This document shows positions 30,059 through 38,427 of a DNA stretch of 64,000 nt, in pieces. The notes below the pieces were generated by a model. It had not been told where the DNA came from, searched no databases, and worked only from the letters and a program-made list of their open reading frames with translations. The translations under genes were made by a program, and so were the position numbers. The DNA is from Chitinophagales bacterium. Its GTDB lineage: Bacteria > Bacteroidota > Bacteroidia > Chitinophagales > Chitinophagaceae. Each line of letters begins with the position of its first letter. The first letter of the stretch is position 1. The DNA is taken from contig JACJXR010000007.1 of NCBI GenBank assembly GCA_020636505.1, forward strand, positions 1 through 64,000. The letters run 5' to 3'.

Positions 30059-30828
30059 ATCTTTTTTCCTTCTTTAATCATCTGAGCGTACTGTCTCGTT
30101 TTGCTGTATTTAATCATTTGTGCATAGGCTGAGAACTTACAGACGAGGTAGCCATAATACCCATCTAAAATGCCGAGCTTTAGAATATAACTGCTGATAA
30201 AAAACCATTTGGGCCCCAACCATATTTTCATAAGGCTACATGTTTTGCCGTTTTCAGCAGCAGCTCGTGCACTCAAATCTGTAAACGTCTGTATTTGTTT
30301 GATGTGTTGAGATATGGTATTGAAACTGTAATGTAATAGGTCTCCTGTTAGTTGGCCAGTGGCTTCATCTGTATTGTTTTTCTGCCAATATTCATGTACA
30401 TACTTACCAACCCATTTTCCATGATTTCTATTGTATAGCCTTATTTTTTTATCGGGATACCATCCACTGTGCTTTATCCATTTACCACAATAGTTAGTCA
30501 GGCGGTTCAGTTGGTAGATATTATACTTAGGATTCTCTTTTACGTTCTTAATACCTTGCTGCAGCCCGTCACTCAATACTTCGTCAGCGTCAAGCATTAA
30601 TACCCAGTCGTAAGATGCTTTCTCAGAGGCTAAGTTGCGTTGCTCTGCATATCCCAGAAATTCTTGTAGAACGATCTTTGCACCCAGCTTTTGTGCAATT
30701 TGTACTGTATTATCCGTGGAGTTGCTGTCAATCACAACTATTTCGTCTGCAATTGACTGTACTGCATTCAAACACCTTTCGATGTTATCTTCTTCATTAA
30801 GTGTTATAACTACAACGCTTAGCTTCAT
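30055..30828 (-). CDS. Glycosyltransferase family 2, LPS-core type (WaaE/KdtX-like)
   Basis: 257 residues from the ATG at 30828 (MKLSVVVITLNEED); an ATG two codons upstream is also possible. GT-A fold with the DxD motif in MLDADEVLSDG (about 80-90) and VVIDSNSTDNT. The layout through GKWVGKYVHEYW and the C-terminal amphipathic region matches WaaE/KdtX-type enzymes, which add a sugar to LPS inner core in other bacteria. The substrate is unknown here. It is convergent with the GT4 gene and separated from the response regulator by a terminator at 30840. Confidence 0.86.
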   Translation of the reverse strand: MKLSVVVITLNEEDNIERCLNAVQSIADEIVVIDSNSTDNTVQIAQKLGAKIVLQEFLGYAEQRNLASEKASYDWVLMLDADEVLSDGLQQGIKNVKENPKYNIYQLNRLTNYCGKWIKHSGWYPDKKIRLYNRNHGKWVGKYVHEYWQKNNTDEATGQLTGDLLHYSFNTISQHIKQIQTFTDLSARAAAENGKTCSLMKIWLGPKWFFISSYILKLGILDGYYGYLVCKFSAYAQMIKYSKTRQYAQMIKEGKKI

Positions 30829-30839
30829 AAGCAAAAGAA

Positions 30840-30859
30840 AGCCCGGATAATACCGGGCT
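30840..30859 (-). terminator. Terminator of the stand-alone receiver gene
   Basis: A seven-bp GC-rich stem (30840-30846 with 30853-30859) is followed on the minus strand by TTTCTTTTG. It lies between the stop of the receiver gene (30883) and the start of the GT2 gene. Confidence 0.6.
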
Positions 30860-30882
30860 AAAATAACGTTTGTAATAGTATT

Positions 30883-31356
30883 TTATGATAATAATTGCTG
30901 TCTCAATAAGAATTCAAGCTGAGAATTGGTCACACCTAATTTTTCGGTAAGCTCTTTTTCGTCTTTCCTTAGCTTGTAAACATCATATGCACGTTGGATT
31001 GTTGAGTCCAATTCTTCCTCATTCCAAGGTTTGGTTAGATAGTGGAATATTTTCCCTTTGTTAACCGCATCTATCACTGCGTTTAAATCAGCATAACCGG
31101 TTAACAATATGCGCATTGCATCGGCATGTCTGTCAAGTATGGACTCCAAAAATTGAACACCTGTCATATTAGGCATTCTTTGATCCGTTATGATGATTTC
31201 GATATGATTGTCATCAAGTATCTTGATAGCTTCTTCACCACTTATTGCGGTAAACACATTGTATTTAATGCGAAAAGTAGCCTTAAAAGACATTAAGTTA
31301 TGCTCTTCGTCATCTACATACAGCACACTTATCTTATTTGGTTTGTCCTCTCCCAT
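30883..31356 (-). CDS. Stand-alone response regulator receiver protein
   Basis: 157 residues: one receiver (REC) domain plus a short charged, coiled-coil-like tail (about 120-157) with no output domain. Phosphoacceptor Asp58 in ITDQRMP, acidic pair Asp15/Asp16, conserved Thr86 and Lys109 (LTKPW). The REC domain is strikingly like that of the hybrid at 36922 (both have LYVDDE, SFKA, YNV, KPW), so the two are paralogues of one cluster. Divergent from the E1-like fusion gene, with a 160-bp A/T-rich intergenic region (31357-31516) between their starts. It may relay phosphate within the cluster or act on a protein partner. Confidence 0.92.
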   Translation of the reverse strand: MGEDKPNKISVLYVDDEEHNLMSFKATFRIKYNVFTAISGEEAIKILDDNHIEIIITDQRMPNMTGVQFLESILDRHADAMRILLTGYADLNAVIDAVNKGKIFHYLTKPWNEEELDSTIQRAYDVYKLRKDEKELTEKLGVTNSQLEFLLRQQLLS

Positions 31357-31516
31357 AGTTTATGCAATATTAAGTTTAATTTTGCACGGTTTAAACTACA
31401 AAATAATGAAAAAATATTGTATAAAAAATAATGTACAATATACTGTTTTTTTTATTTTGTAGGAGATTTAAGGCGTTGATACCGCCTTACTACATACATA
31501 ACATATAGAGACAAGA

Positions 31517-33811
31517 ATGGAAGCCATTAAATCACAGATTTCCGCCAAGGCGGAAAGAATGTCGTTATTATTTGAGCCCGTATTTTTCCGTTTAAATAAT
31601 TCATCTGATAAGGAAGATCTACAAAACCTTCTTGATAAGAACGACGATATTGTGGTTTTTGATGAATTGGAAAGCCATCTCAGAGAACTCATCAAGATCA
31701 ACAATCCTTCAAGAAAAATTAAGTCCGAAGAGTATCCTGCACTTATACAGCAGCATTTAGGCGATACCGATAGATACGAATACGGTGTTTGGGTATACTT
31801 CCCATGGTCAAAGAAGTTGGTTCATTTACTTGACGAGCATGAGTTCGTCAAAGTAAGGACCAATAGGAATAAGTATAAGCTCACTGACAAGGAACAAGAA
31901 TTTCTAAAAGGCAAAAAAATTGGAATAATCGGGTTGTCTGTTGGTCAGTCCATAGCACTGACCACTGCTATGGAGCGCATATGTGGCGAAATACGTTTAG
32001 CAGATTTTGATATAGTCGAATTAAGTAACCTCAATAGGATAAGAACCGGAGTGCAAAACCTTTGCCTTAAGAAAACCGTACTTGCTGCAAGGGAGATATA
32101 CGAAATAGACCCTTTCCTCAAAGTGAAAGTGTACAATGACGGAATAACCAATGGCAACATCGATGATTTTTTCAGCGGAGGAGGAAATTTGGATTTACTG
32201 GTTGAGGTTTGCGATGGATTGGACATAAAAATACAAAGTAGGTTCAAAGCTCGCTCTTTAGGTATACCTGTGCTCATGGATACCAACGATAGAGGTATGG
32301 TTGATATAGAACGCTTCGATTTGGAACCTGAAAGACCAATACTACATGGTTTGGCAGGTGATCTGGATCCTGACAATATCAAAGACCTGACAAACGAAGA
32401 GAAGATACCTTACATATTGAAAATGGTTGGTGCAGATACCATATCCAAACGTTTGAAGGCATCTATGATGGAGGTGGAACAGTCTATCAATACTTGGCCA
32501 CAGTTGGCATCATCGGTTATGTTGGGAGGCGCCATAACAACTGACATTGCACGTAAAGTGCTGCTTGATCAGTTGTCTGTTTCTGGAAGATATTATATTG
32601 ATTTCGATGAACTTATAAAAGATACCGAGACTGATATTCAAGATGATTATTGGTCCGAGAAGGGTTGTCCGCCTGAATTGCAATTATCAGATTTGAAGAC
32701 AATGGCTGGTGAATATAGTTCTTCGTCTACTTCAGAAAGTTTAACAGAAGATGAACTAACAAGTATAGCTGATGCCGCAAGGTTGGCCCCGTCAGGTGGT
32801 AATGCACAGCCTTGGAAGTTTTTGTACAAAGACAATAAGCTGTTCGTGTTTCATGATATACACTACTCTTATTCCTTGTTGGATTTCGATCATTTGGGCT
32901 CTTATATAGGTTTTGGTGCATTGTTGGAAAATGTTGAATTACGAGCAGCTAAATTAGGCATAGTAATTAGTCTGGAGTTATTCCCAATTGAAGATAAGCG
33001 CTTAGTAATGGTCTTGTCATTCCAAAGAGGAGTAGTTAACAATCGATCTGAAATACTGGAGCCTGTTATCGGTAAGAGGATTACTGATAGAAGCGTAGTT
33101 GAAAGAAAGCTGTTGGCAGACAGTCAAAAGTCTGAGTTGAAAAGTGTCATTTCGGATATAGCAGGTGCTGAATTGACATTCTTCGATTCTGAGCAAGAAA
33201 TAACTCTATTTGCAGATATTCTTACATCTGCAGAAAAAATACGTTTATTGAATCCAAGAGGGCATTACGATACATTTGTCAAGGAGTTGAGATTTACAGA
33301 AGAACAAGTCAAGACGACTTGCGACGGCTTGGATGTGGCGACTCTTAACATGAACAATAGTGACATTGCTGCTTTGCAAATTGCCAAAGATGCAGATGCT
33401 ATCAACTTTTTGTATAGGCAACACATGGGTGAGGGGTTTAAGAAGATTTCCGGTAAAGCGGTGATGAGTGCCGGTGCTATTTGCGTACTTAACATGGATG
33501 GTGACTCGCAGATGCATTTTCTCAAAGGAGGAAGAGCATTGGAAAGAGTATGGCTAAGGGCCAACTCAATGAACATTGCATTTCAGCCGATATCTCAAAT
33601 AGTATTCATGTTGGAACGCTATAAAAAAGGAGGTATACAGTGCTTCAATGATAATGAGTTGCAAGAGCTGGAACAACTAAAAAGGAAATTCGATAGTATT
33701 TTAAATTTTGATAATGGTAGGTATCCGACGTTTGTATTCAGATTGTTACATTCTGAGGAGCCTGTTGTAAGGTCTTTGCGTCGACCTTTAGATAAGTTGT
33801 TGTTTGCTTAA
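31517..33811 (+). CDS. E1-like adenylyltransferase / nitroreductase fusion, Rv1355c (MoeY) family
   Basis: 764 residues. After about 130 residues without assignment, an E1/ThiF/MoeB-type domain runs from about 131 to 370: nucleotide loop GIIGLSVGQS (136-145) and the family's DFDIVELSNLNR (163-174). The loop is unusual, since canonical members have GxGGxG. The zinc Cys pairs of ThiF/MoeB are absent. Residues about 405-720 are a nitroreductase-like FMN domain with AARLAPSGGNAQPW (420-433). The family is annotated as MoeY (possible molybdopterin biosynthesis) in Mycobacterium tuberculosis, but a molybdopterin role is unproven. It heads the putative signalling cassette. Function inferred: ATP-dependent activation plus flavin redox of an unknown substrate. 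Confidence 0.85.
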   Translation: MEAIKSQISAKAERMSLLFEPVFFRLNNSSDKEDLQNLLDKNDDIVVFDELESHLRELIKINNPSRKIKSEEYPALIQQHLGDTDRYEYGVWVYFPWSKKLVHLLDEHEFVKVRTNRNKYKLTDKEQEFLKGKKIGIIGLSVGQSIALTTAMERICGEIRLADFDIVELSNLNRIRTGVQNLCLKKTVLAAREIYEIDPFLKVKVYNDGITNGNIDDFFSGGGNLDLLVEVCDGLDIKIQSRFKARSLGIPVLMDTNDRGMVDIERFDLEPERPILHGLAGDLDPDNIKDLTNEEKIPYILKMVGADTISKRLKASMMEVEQSINTWPQLASSVMLGGAITTDIARKVLLDQLSVSGRYYIDFDELIKDTETDIQDDYWSEKGCPPELQLSDLKTMAGEYSSSSTSESLTEDELTSIADAARLAPSGGNAQPWKFLYKDNKLFVFHDIHYSYSLLDFDHLGSYIGFGALLENVELRAAKLGIVISLELFPIEDKRLVMVLSFQRGVVNNRSEILEPVIGKRITDRSVVERKLLADSQKSELKSVISDIAGAELTFFDSEQEITLFADILTSAEKIRLLNPRGHYDTFVKELRFTEEQVKTTCDGLDVATLNMNNSDIAALQIAKDADAINFLYRQHMGEGFKKISGKAVMSAGAICVLNMDGDSQMHFLKGGRALERVWLRANSMNIAFQPISQIVFMLERYKKGGIQCFNDNELQELEQLKRKFDSILNFDNGRYPTFVFRLLHSEEPVVRSLRRPLDKLLFA

Positions 33812-33909
33812 TATTGTTATTAATTGTTCTTATATTTAATAACGTAGACCCGCAACGACACTGAATAGAAGGCAACATAAAGGCATATAATATTTAGGCG
33901 TTCTAATTT

Positions 33910-34017
33910 ATGTCCTGGATAAGAGAAAAAGACAAACAGTACAAACGACATAAGACGATACTATTTGTATTACAGGATGTTATAAAGAATAGCTCTGTGA
34001 GTTATGTTGAAAATTAG
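33910..34017 (+). CDS. Possible small ORF (35 aa) overlapping the acyltransferase start
   Basis: ATG at 33910, stop TAG at 34017; the product starts MSWIREKDKQYKRHKT and ends VSYVEN. Basic, no signal peptide, Trp3 and two Tyr. Its stop overlaps the ATG of the next gene (34004) by 14 bases, which would allow coupled translation. It resembles nothing I know. It could be a regulatory leader, a peptide substrate or chance; support is only position, so confidence is low. The remaining part of 33812-34003 is A/T-rich with no other feature seen. Confidence 0.25.
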   Translation: MSWIREKDKQYKRHKTILFVLQDVIKNSSVSYVEN

Positions 34018-34708
34018 GGTATTTAGGGCGATAGATGATCTTGAGTCTTGTAAGAGGTTTGCTGAAGGTCATGCCAACGTATTGAGAGATTACGGTGTTA
34101 CAAAAGTTACATCTTCAAAAAACGATTGGTTTGATAATCCGGGCGTTTATGTAGTAATAGTTGAAGATGATGAAACAGGTGAAGTTGTTGGAGGAGAAAG
34201 GATACATATGGTTGAACCCGGCCATCCTCTTCCGATTGAGGAAGCTATTTCCATAGTTGAAGATCGCATATATGGTTTGGTAAAACAATATGCAGACAAT
34301 AAGTTGACAGGGGAGTTGTGTGGATTATGGAATGCAAAAGCCATTGCAGGTAAAGGTGTCAGTATATTGCTCACAAAGTTGGGTGTGGCTCTCGCTAATA
34401 GATTAAAGATGGATAGCTTGTTCGTGTTGTGTGCCCCGTACACTGTTTCGATGTGCCAAGCATCTGGCTTTGAAATAGAAACTTCGATCGGTAACAAAGG
34501 AACCTTTATATATCCCAAGTTAGACCTTGTTGCAACAGCCCTTGTTGTAAAAGATGTGGAAGGTCTTTCAACCGCTGATGAGCGTTTCAGAAAGGAAATA
34601 TTCACATATATAGATACTCCTTCGGGAACAACTACTGTGCTTGGCCAAAAAGGAACCACCGATATTGTGTACGACCTTTTGTTAAGCAATGTTGAAGAAA
34701 GAATTTAG
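34004..34708 (+). CDS. GNAT-like acyltransferase of unknown substrate
   Basis: 234 residues. The middle and C-terminal part looks like an acyl-CoA/acyl-carrier N-acyltransferase fold: a strand/turn at IVEDDETGEVVGGERI, then LWNAKAIAGKGVSILLTKL, matching a GNAT motif A region (AGKGVS), then MDSLFVLCAPYTVSMCQASGFEI, where GNATs have the conserved beta-bulge and C-terminal strand. The acyl-homoserine-lactone synthase and N-acyl-amino-acid synthase subgroup share this kind of layout, but I see no diagnostic residues, so this is inference. It lies between the E1-like fusion and the sensor kinase on the same strand, so it is likely part of their unit. Confidence 0.6.
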   Translation: MLKIRVFRAIDDLESCKRFAEGHANVLRDYGVTKVTSSKNDWFDNPGVYVVIVEDDETGEVVGGERIHMVEPGHPLPIEEAISIVEDRIYGLVKQYADNKLTGELCGLWNAKAIAGKGVSILLTKLGVALANRLKMDSLFVLCAPYTVSMCQASGFEIETSIGNKGTFIYPKLDLVATALVVKDVEGLSTADERFRKEIFTYIDTPSGTTTVLGQKGTTDIVYDLLLSNVEERI

Positions 34709-34763
34709 AGATTATTTACTATTGGTATTTTAGAATATCTTTATTGATTACATAGACTTACTA

Positions 34764-36929
34764 ATGCCAAGGTTTTTACTATTAATTCTTTTACTGGTTT
34801 CTTCACTCAATGCATTCTGTGTTGAAAAAATCGAGATCGGAAAAAATCTGAATTCCGAAATTATAGGGAAGAAGACATACATTCTTACCGATAACGAAAA
34901 CAAGCTTACCATCAGTGATGTACAAAGCTCTGATAAGTTTGAACTCCTGAATAAGGACATTGCCACTCTGCAGTCTTCATCTGTATCATATTGGATGAGG
35001 TTCACACTTTCCAGTAATGATTATAATGGAAATTTGATAGCAGAGTTTGTTCAGCCTTTTATAGACGAGATAACCTTTTATTACCCCGAAGATGCAACAT
35101 ATCGAGGTGTGGAGAATGGATTGAAATATCCTTTCTTCCAAAGAGATAATACTCAAAGTACCAACTTCGCATATGATCTGCATATCGAGAAAGGTCAAGA
35201 AAAGACCTATTATGTAAAAGTTCGAATAAAACAACAGTCTGTTGTGCCTATACGGCTAATGTCTCCTGCGACATTTTATTCCAACGCACTTAACTTGAAT
35301 ATTTGGTTTGGTATTTATTGCGGTATTATCCTAGTTATGTTTTTGTACAACATTTTTGTGTACATAAGTACCAGAGACAAAAGCTATGTGTACTATGTGA
35401 TTCATACACTTGTTGTTGGTATCACTCAAGCAACATTGACAGGGTTTACATATAAATACCTATGGCCAAATGCTCCGGGTTTTGCTGATTACAGCTTTTT
35501 CTTACCGACCTGTTTGGTGAGTATTGTCGGTATAGAGTTTTTGATAATATTCCTTAGGATTAAGATACATGCTAGACGAATGTTCTGGGTGCTGAAGGGT
35601 TTCCAAGCTATATACGTTGTATTTATCATCACAAGCTTTCTTGGGCTGAATGAGATGACTTATGTAGCTATGTTGCCAACCCAAGGCACCATAGCATTCA
35701 TCATACTTGGAATATCCATCTATTTATACAGAAAGGGTTTGTCGGAAGCCAAGTACTATTTGATAGGATGGTCTTCATTGATGGCGGCAATTGTGATTTA
35801 TGCCCTTAAGGATGCAGGAGTTATGCCGTTCAATAACTTTACATCATATTCGTTATTGTTTGGTTCTGCCGCTGAAGTTACTTTGCTATCCTTCGCACTT
35901 GCTGATAGGATCAATATATACAAGAAAGAAAAAGAAGAATCTCAGACACAGGCACTTGCTGCATTGGAAGAAAATGCAAGGATAATACGCGAACAAAACG
36001 TTATTCTTGAAACAAAAGTCAATGAGCGCACACTTGAGTTAAGGAAGTCGAACGATGATTTGAGCAAAGCAATGAAAGAATTGAAAGATGCAGAAGCAAA
36101 TCTCGTTGAATCTGAAAAGATGGCCTCACTCGGTCAATTGACGGCTGGTATAGCACATGAGATAAACAATCCGATCAACTTCGTAACCTCAAACGTTAAA
36201 CCGTTGAAGAGGGATGTTGAAATGATAATAGAGTTGCTTAGCAATATTGAAGAGATATCATTTAGCGAGGGTGATAATATCGAAGAAAAGAAAGCAAAGG
36301 TTGAGGAGCTGAAACAAGAACTAGATTACGACTATCTAAAGGATGAAATACAGTATTTGTTAAAAGGTATAATGGAAGGTTCTAACAGGACTGCTGAAAT
36401 TGTAAAAGGACTTAGAGTATTCTCACGTTTGGATGAAGATGACTTGAAGAAGGCAGATATCAATGAGTGTCTGGATTCCACAATGATTATCGTCAACAAT
36501 CAATTGGACAAAATACAAGTCAATACAGACTTTGGTAATTTACCTGCCGTTGAATGTTATCCCGGCAAGCTCAATCAGGTCTTTCTAAACATCATTACGA
36601 ATGGCTTGCAGGCAATAAGGGCAAAGTTTGGAGAAGAAGCAGGCGGAACATTTTCAATTAAAACTTCTCATGACGAAAATGATGTGTTCATTAGTTTAAA
36701 AGACAATGGCATCGGTATGGATGAGGATACAATGAAGAAGGTATTCGAACCTTTCTTTACAACAAAGGAAGTGGGTGAAGGTACAGGCTTAGGAATGTCC
36801 ATTGCATACAACACAATAAATAAGCACAACGGAAAAATAGATATAAACTCGGATAAGGGAGAGGGTACCGAATTTATATTGACTATACCAATTGTTCACA
36901 AGCAAATAAACACTCAAGAAGTTGGATAG
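34764..36929 (+). CDS. Sensor histidine kinase with 7TM-DISM input (7TMR-DISM family)
   Basis: 721 residues. Signal-like N-terminus (first 20 residues), an extracytoplasmic DISMED2-type domain (about 25-175), seven TM helices (about 185-385), a coiled coil (395-450), a HisKA dimerisation domain with His465 in MASLGQLTAGIAHEINNP, and an HATPase domain with DNGIGMDEDTM and TTKEVGEGTGLGMS. The 7TMR-DISM group is known for sensing small extracellular molecules, often carbohydrate-like or unknown ligands. It overlaps the hybrid kinase gene by eight bases, so the two are translationally linked. It probably signals through the phosphorelay proteins downstream. Confidence 0.93.
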   Translation: MPRFLLLILLLVSSLNAFCVEKIEIGKNLNSEIIGKKTYILTDNENKLTISDVQSSDKFELLNKDIATLQSSSVSYWMRFTLSSNDYNGNLIAEFVQPFIDEITFYYPEDATYRGVENGLKYPFFQRDNTQSTNFAYDLHIEKGQEKTYYVKVRIKQQSVVPIRLMSPATFYSNALNLNIWFGIYCGIILVMFLYNIFVYISTRDKSYVYYVIHTLVVGITQATLTGFTYKYLWPNAPGFADYSFFLPTCLVSIVGIEFLIIFLRIKIHARRMFWVLKGFQAIYVVFIITSFLGLNEMTYVAMLPTQGTIAFIILGISIYLYRKGLSEAKYYLIGWSSLMAAIVIYALKDAGVMPFNNFTSYSLLFGSAAEVTLLSFALADRINIYKKEKEESQTQALAALEENARIIREQNVILETKVNERTLELRKSNDDLSKAMKELKDAEANLVESEKMASLGQLTAGIAHEINNPINFVTSNVKPLKRDVEMIIELLSNIEEISFSEGDNIEEKKAKVEELKQELDYDYLKDEIQYLLKGIMEGSNRTAEIVKGLRVFSRLDEDDLKKADINECLDSTMIIVNNQLDKIQVNTDFGNLPAVECYPGKLNQVFLNIITNGLQAIRAKFGEEAGGTFSIKTSHDENDVFISLKDNGIGMDEDTMKKVFEPFFTTKEVGEGTGLGMSIAYNTINKHNGKIDINSDKGEGTEFILTIPIVHKQINTQEVG

Positions 36930-38013
36930 TAAAAAGAAGATAAAGGTTTTATATGTAGATGATGAGTCGAATAACCTTATAAGCTTTAAGGCCTCTTTCC
37001 GTTTCGACTATAATGTCTTATTGGCAAATAATACCGACGAAGCATTAAAACATCTTGAAGCGAATAGTGATATCAGTGTTATTCTGAGTGACCAAAAGAT
37101 GCCTGATATGACAGGTGTCGAATTCTTTGAAAAGATAAGGCCTCAGTACCCTAATCCAATTAGGATACTTATTACAGGTTATACCGATATTGAATCTGTA
37201 ATCAATGCAATAAACAGAGGACATGTATTCCGCTATATAAAAAAGCCATGGACCGATGTAGATGTACAATCTGCAATCGACGAAGCTCATAAGTTTTATG
37301 TGACCACTTCGATGCTAGCGCTTAAAAACGATGAACTGCAGAAGGCTTATAATGAGTTGGATAAGTTCGCTTATAGTGCTACTCATGACATGAGAGGGCC
37401 GATCTTGAGTGTTTTAGGTATCATAGACTTAGCAAAAAACGCTGATGATATTGAGGATATTAAGGAGATGATCGAGATGATGGAAAATGCCATGCTGAAG
37501 CTCGACAACTATATTCAGAACTTGCACGATCATTACAGCATCAGACGTGGGGAGCTCAATATCACAGAAATAGACTTTAATGATATAATGAAGGATATGA
37601 GTGACTTGTATGATATTACGAGTAAGCTTAAGAATGTATCCTTCGATAAGTCTGTATCGCAAGAAGGTAAGTTCAGAAGTGATGATATATCAATTAAGAT
37701 CATTGTCAATAACCTGCTTTCAAATGCCTTCAAATATCAGAGAAAGAACACAGATGAAAAGAATGTCAAATTAGACATGAAAGTAAGCAATGGTGCTGCC
37801 GTTATTGTGGTAGAAGATAATGGCATAGGTATTCCTGAAAGTAGTCTCGATCAGGTTTTTACCATGTTTTTCAGAGGTTCTAACGACGAAATTGGTTCCG
37901 GTTTTGGACTGTATAACGTTAAAGATGCCCTTAATAAGATAAACGGCAAGATAGAGGTGCAATCAAAGGAGAATTCAGGGACAACATTTAAAGTGATAAT
38001 ACCAAGCAAATAA
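36922..38013 (+). CDS. Receiver-histidine kinase hybrid (REC-HisKA-HATPase)
   Basis: 363 residues. REC domain first (residues 7-120): Asp57 in LSDQKMP, Thr85 (LITGYTD), Lys108 (IKKPW). HisKA with His155 in YSATHDMRGP, then an HATPase with NLLSNAFKYQ, DNGIGIP and the G2 box GSGFGLYN. The order REC then kinase, without a transmembrane segment, is that of cytosolic relay kinases. It overlaps the stop of the 7TM kinase gene (ATG at 36922, previous stop ending at 36929). A next receiver gene follows six bases after its stop. It may pass phosphate from the 7TM kinase to that receiver, or control the stand-alone receiver at 30883, with which its REC is paralogous. Confidence 0.93.
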   Translation: MDSKKKIKVLYVDDESNNLISFKASFRFDYNVLLANNTDEALKHLEANSDISVILSDQKMPDMTGVEFFEKIRPQYPNPIRILITGYTDIESVINAINRGHVFRYIKKPWTDVDVQSAIDEAHKFYVTTSMLALKNDELQKAYNELDKFAYSATHDMRGPILSVLGIIDLAKNADDIEDIKEMIEMMENAMLKLDNYIQNLHDHYSIRRGELNITEIDFNDIMKDMSDLYDITSKLKNVSFDKSVSQEGKFRSDDISIKIIVNNLLSNAFKYQRKNTDEKNVKLDMKVSNGAAVIVVEDNGIGIPESSLDQVFTMFFRGSNDEIGSGFGLYNVKDALNKINGKIEVQSKENSGTTFKVIIPSK

Positions 38014-38018
38014 ATACG

Positions 38019-38414
38019 ATGAGCGACATTAAGTTGAATTTTATTGTTATTGACGATAGTAAGTTGGATTGTTTTATTGCAGAGAAAATAATTAAGAATA
38101 CAGGGCGCAGTGAAAATTGTAACGTTTTTCAACAGGCGACCGATGCGCTTGAGTATATAAAAACAGCGCAGGTCAATGGCTTGAAGACAATCGTGTTTGT
38201 CGATATTCAAATGCCGGTGATGAATGGGTTCGAGTTTGTGGAATCGTTTGAAAAACTTTCTGACGGTCAGAAAGAGTCATATTGTATTTATATGTTGTCG
38301 TCATCCATCAATGAAAATGATATAGCAAAGGTAAAAGGTTACTCTTCTGTCAAACACTTCTTAAACAAGCCTTTGACTAACGATACAATAAAAGCAGTAT
38401 TGGAAGACTATTGA
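38019..38414 (+). CDS. Stand-alone response regulator receiver (last gene of the cassette)
   Basis: 131 residues: one receiver domain, no output domain. Acidic pair Asp12/Asp13, phosphoacceptor Asp62 in FVDIQMPVMNG, Ser motif near LSSS (in the position of the conserved Thr/Ser), Lys in NKPLT. Such small receivers act as CheY-like messengers or phosphate shuttles. It starts six bases after the hybrid kinase gene and belongs to the same unit. No terminator is evident before the convergent TraB/GumN gene. Confidence 0.9.
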   Translation: MSDIKLNFIVIDDSKLDCFIAEKIIKNTGRSENCNVFQQATDALEYIKTAQVNGLKTIVFVDIQMPVMNGFEFVESFEKLSDGQKESYCIYMLSSSINENDIAKVKGYSSVKHFLNKPLTNDTIKAVLEDY

Positions 38415-38427
38415 TTTATATTGGATA

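Noticed and set aside
34147..34689. 180-codon frame opposite the GNAT-like gene
   Set aside because: It is antisense to a gene with a fold-like pattern, and has no start context or domain.
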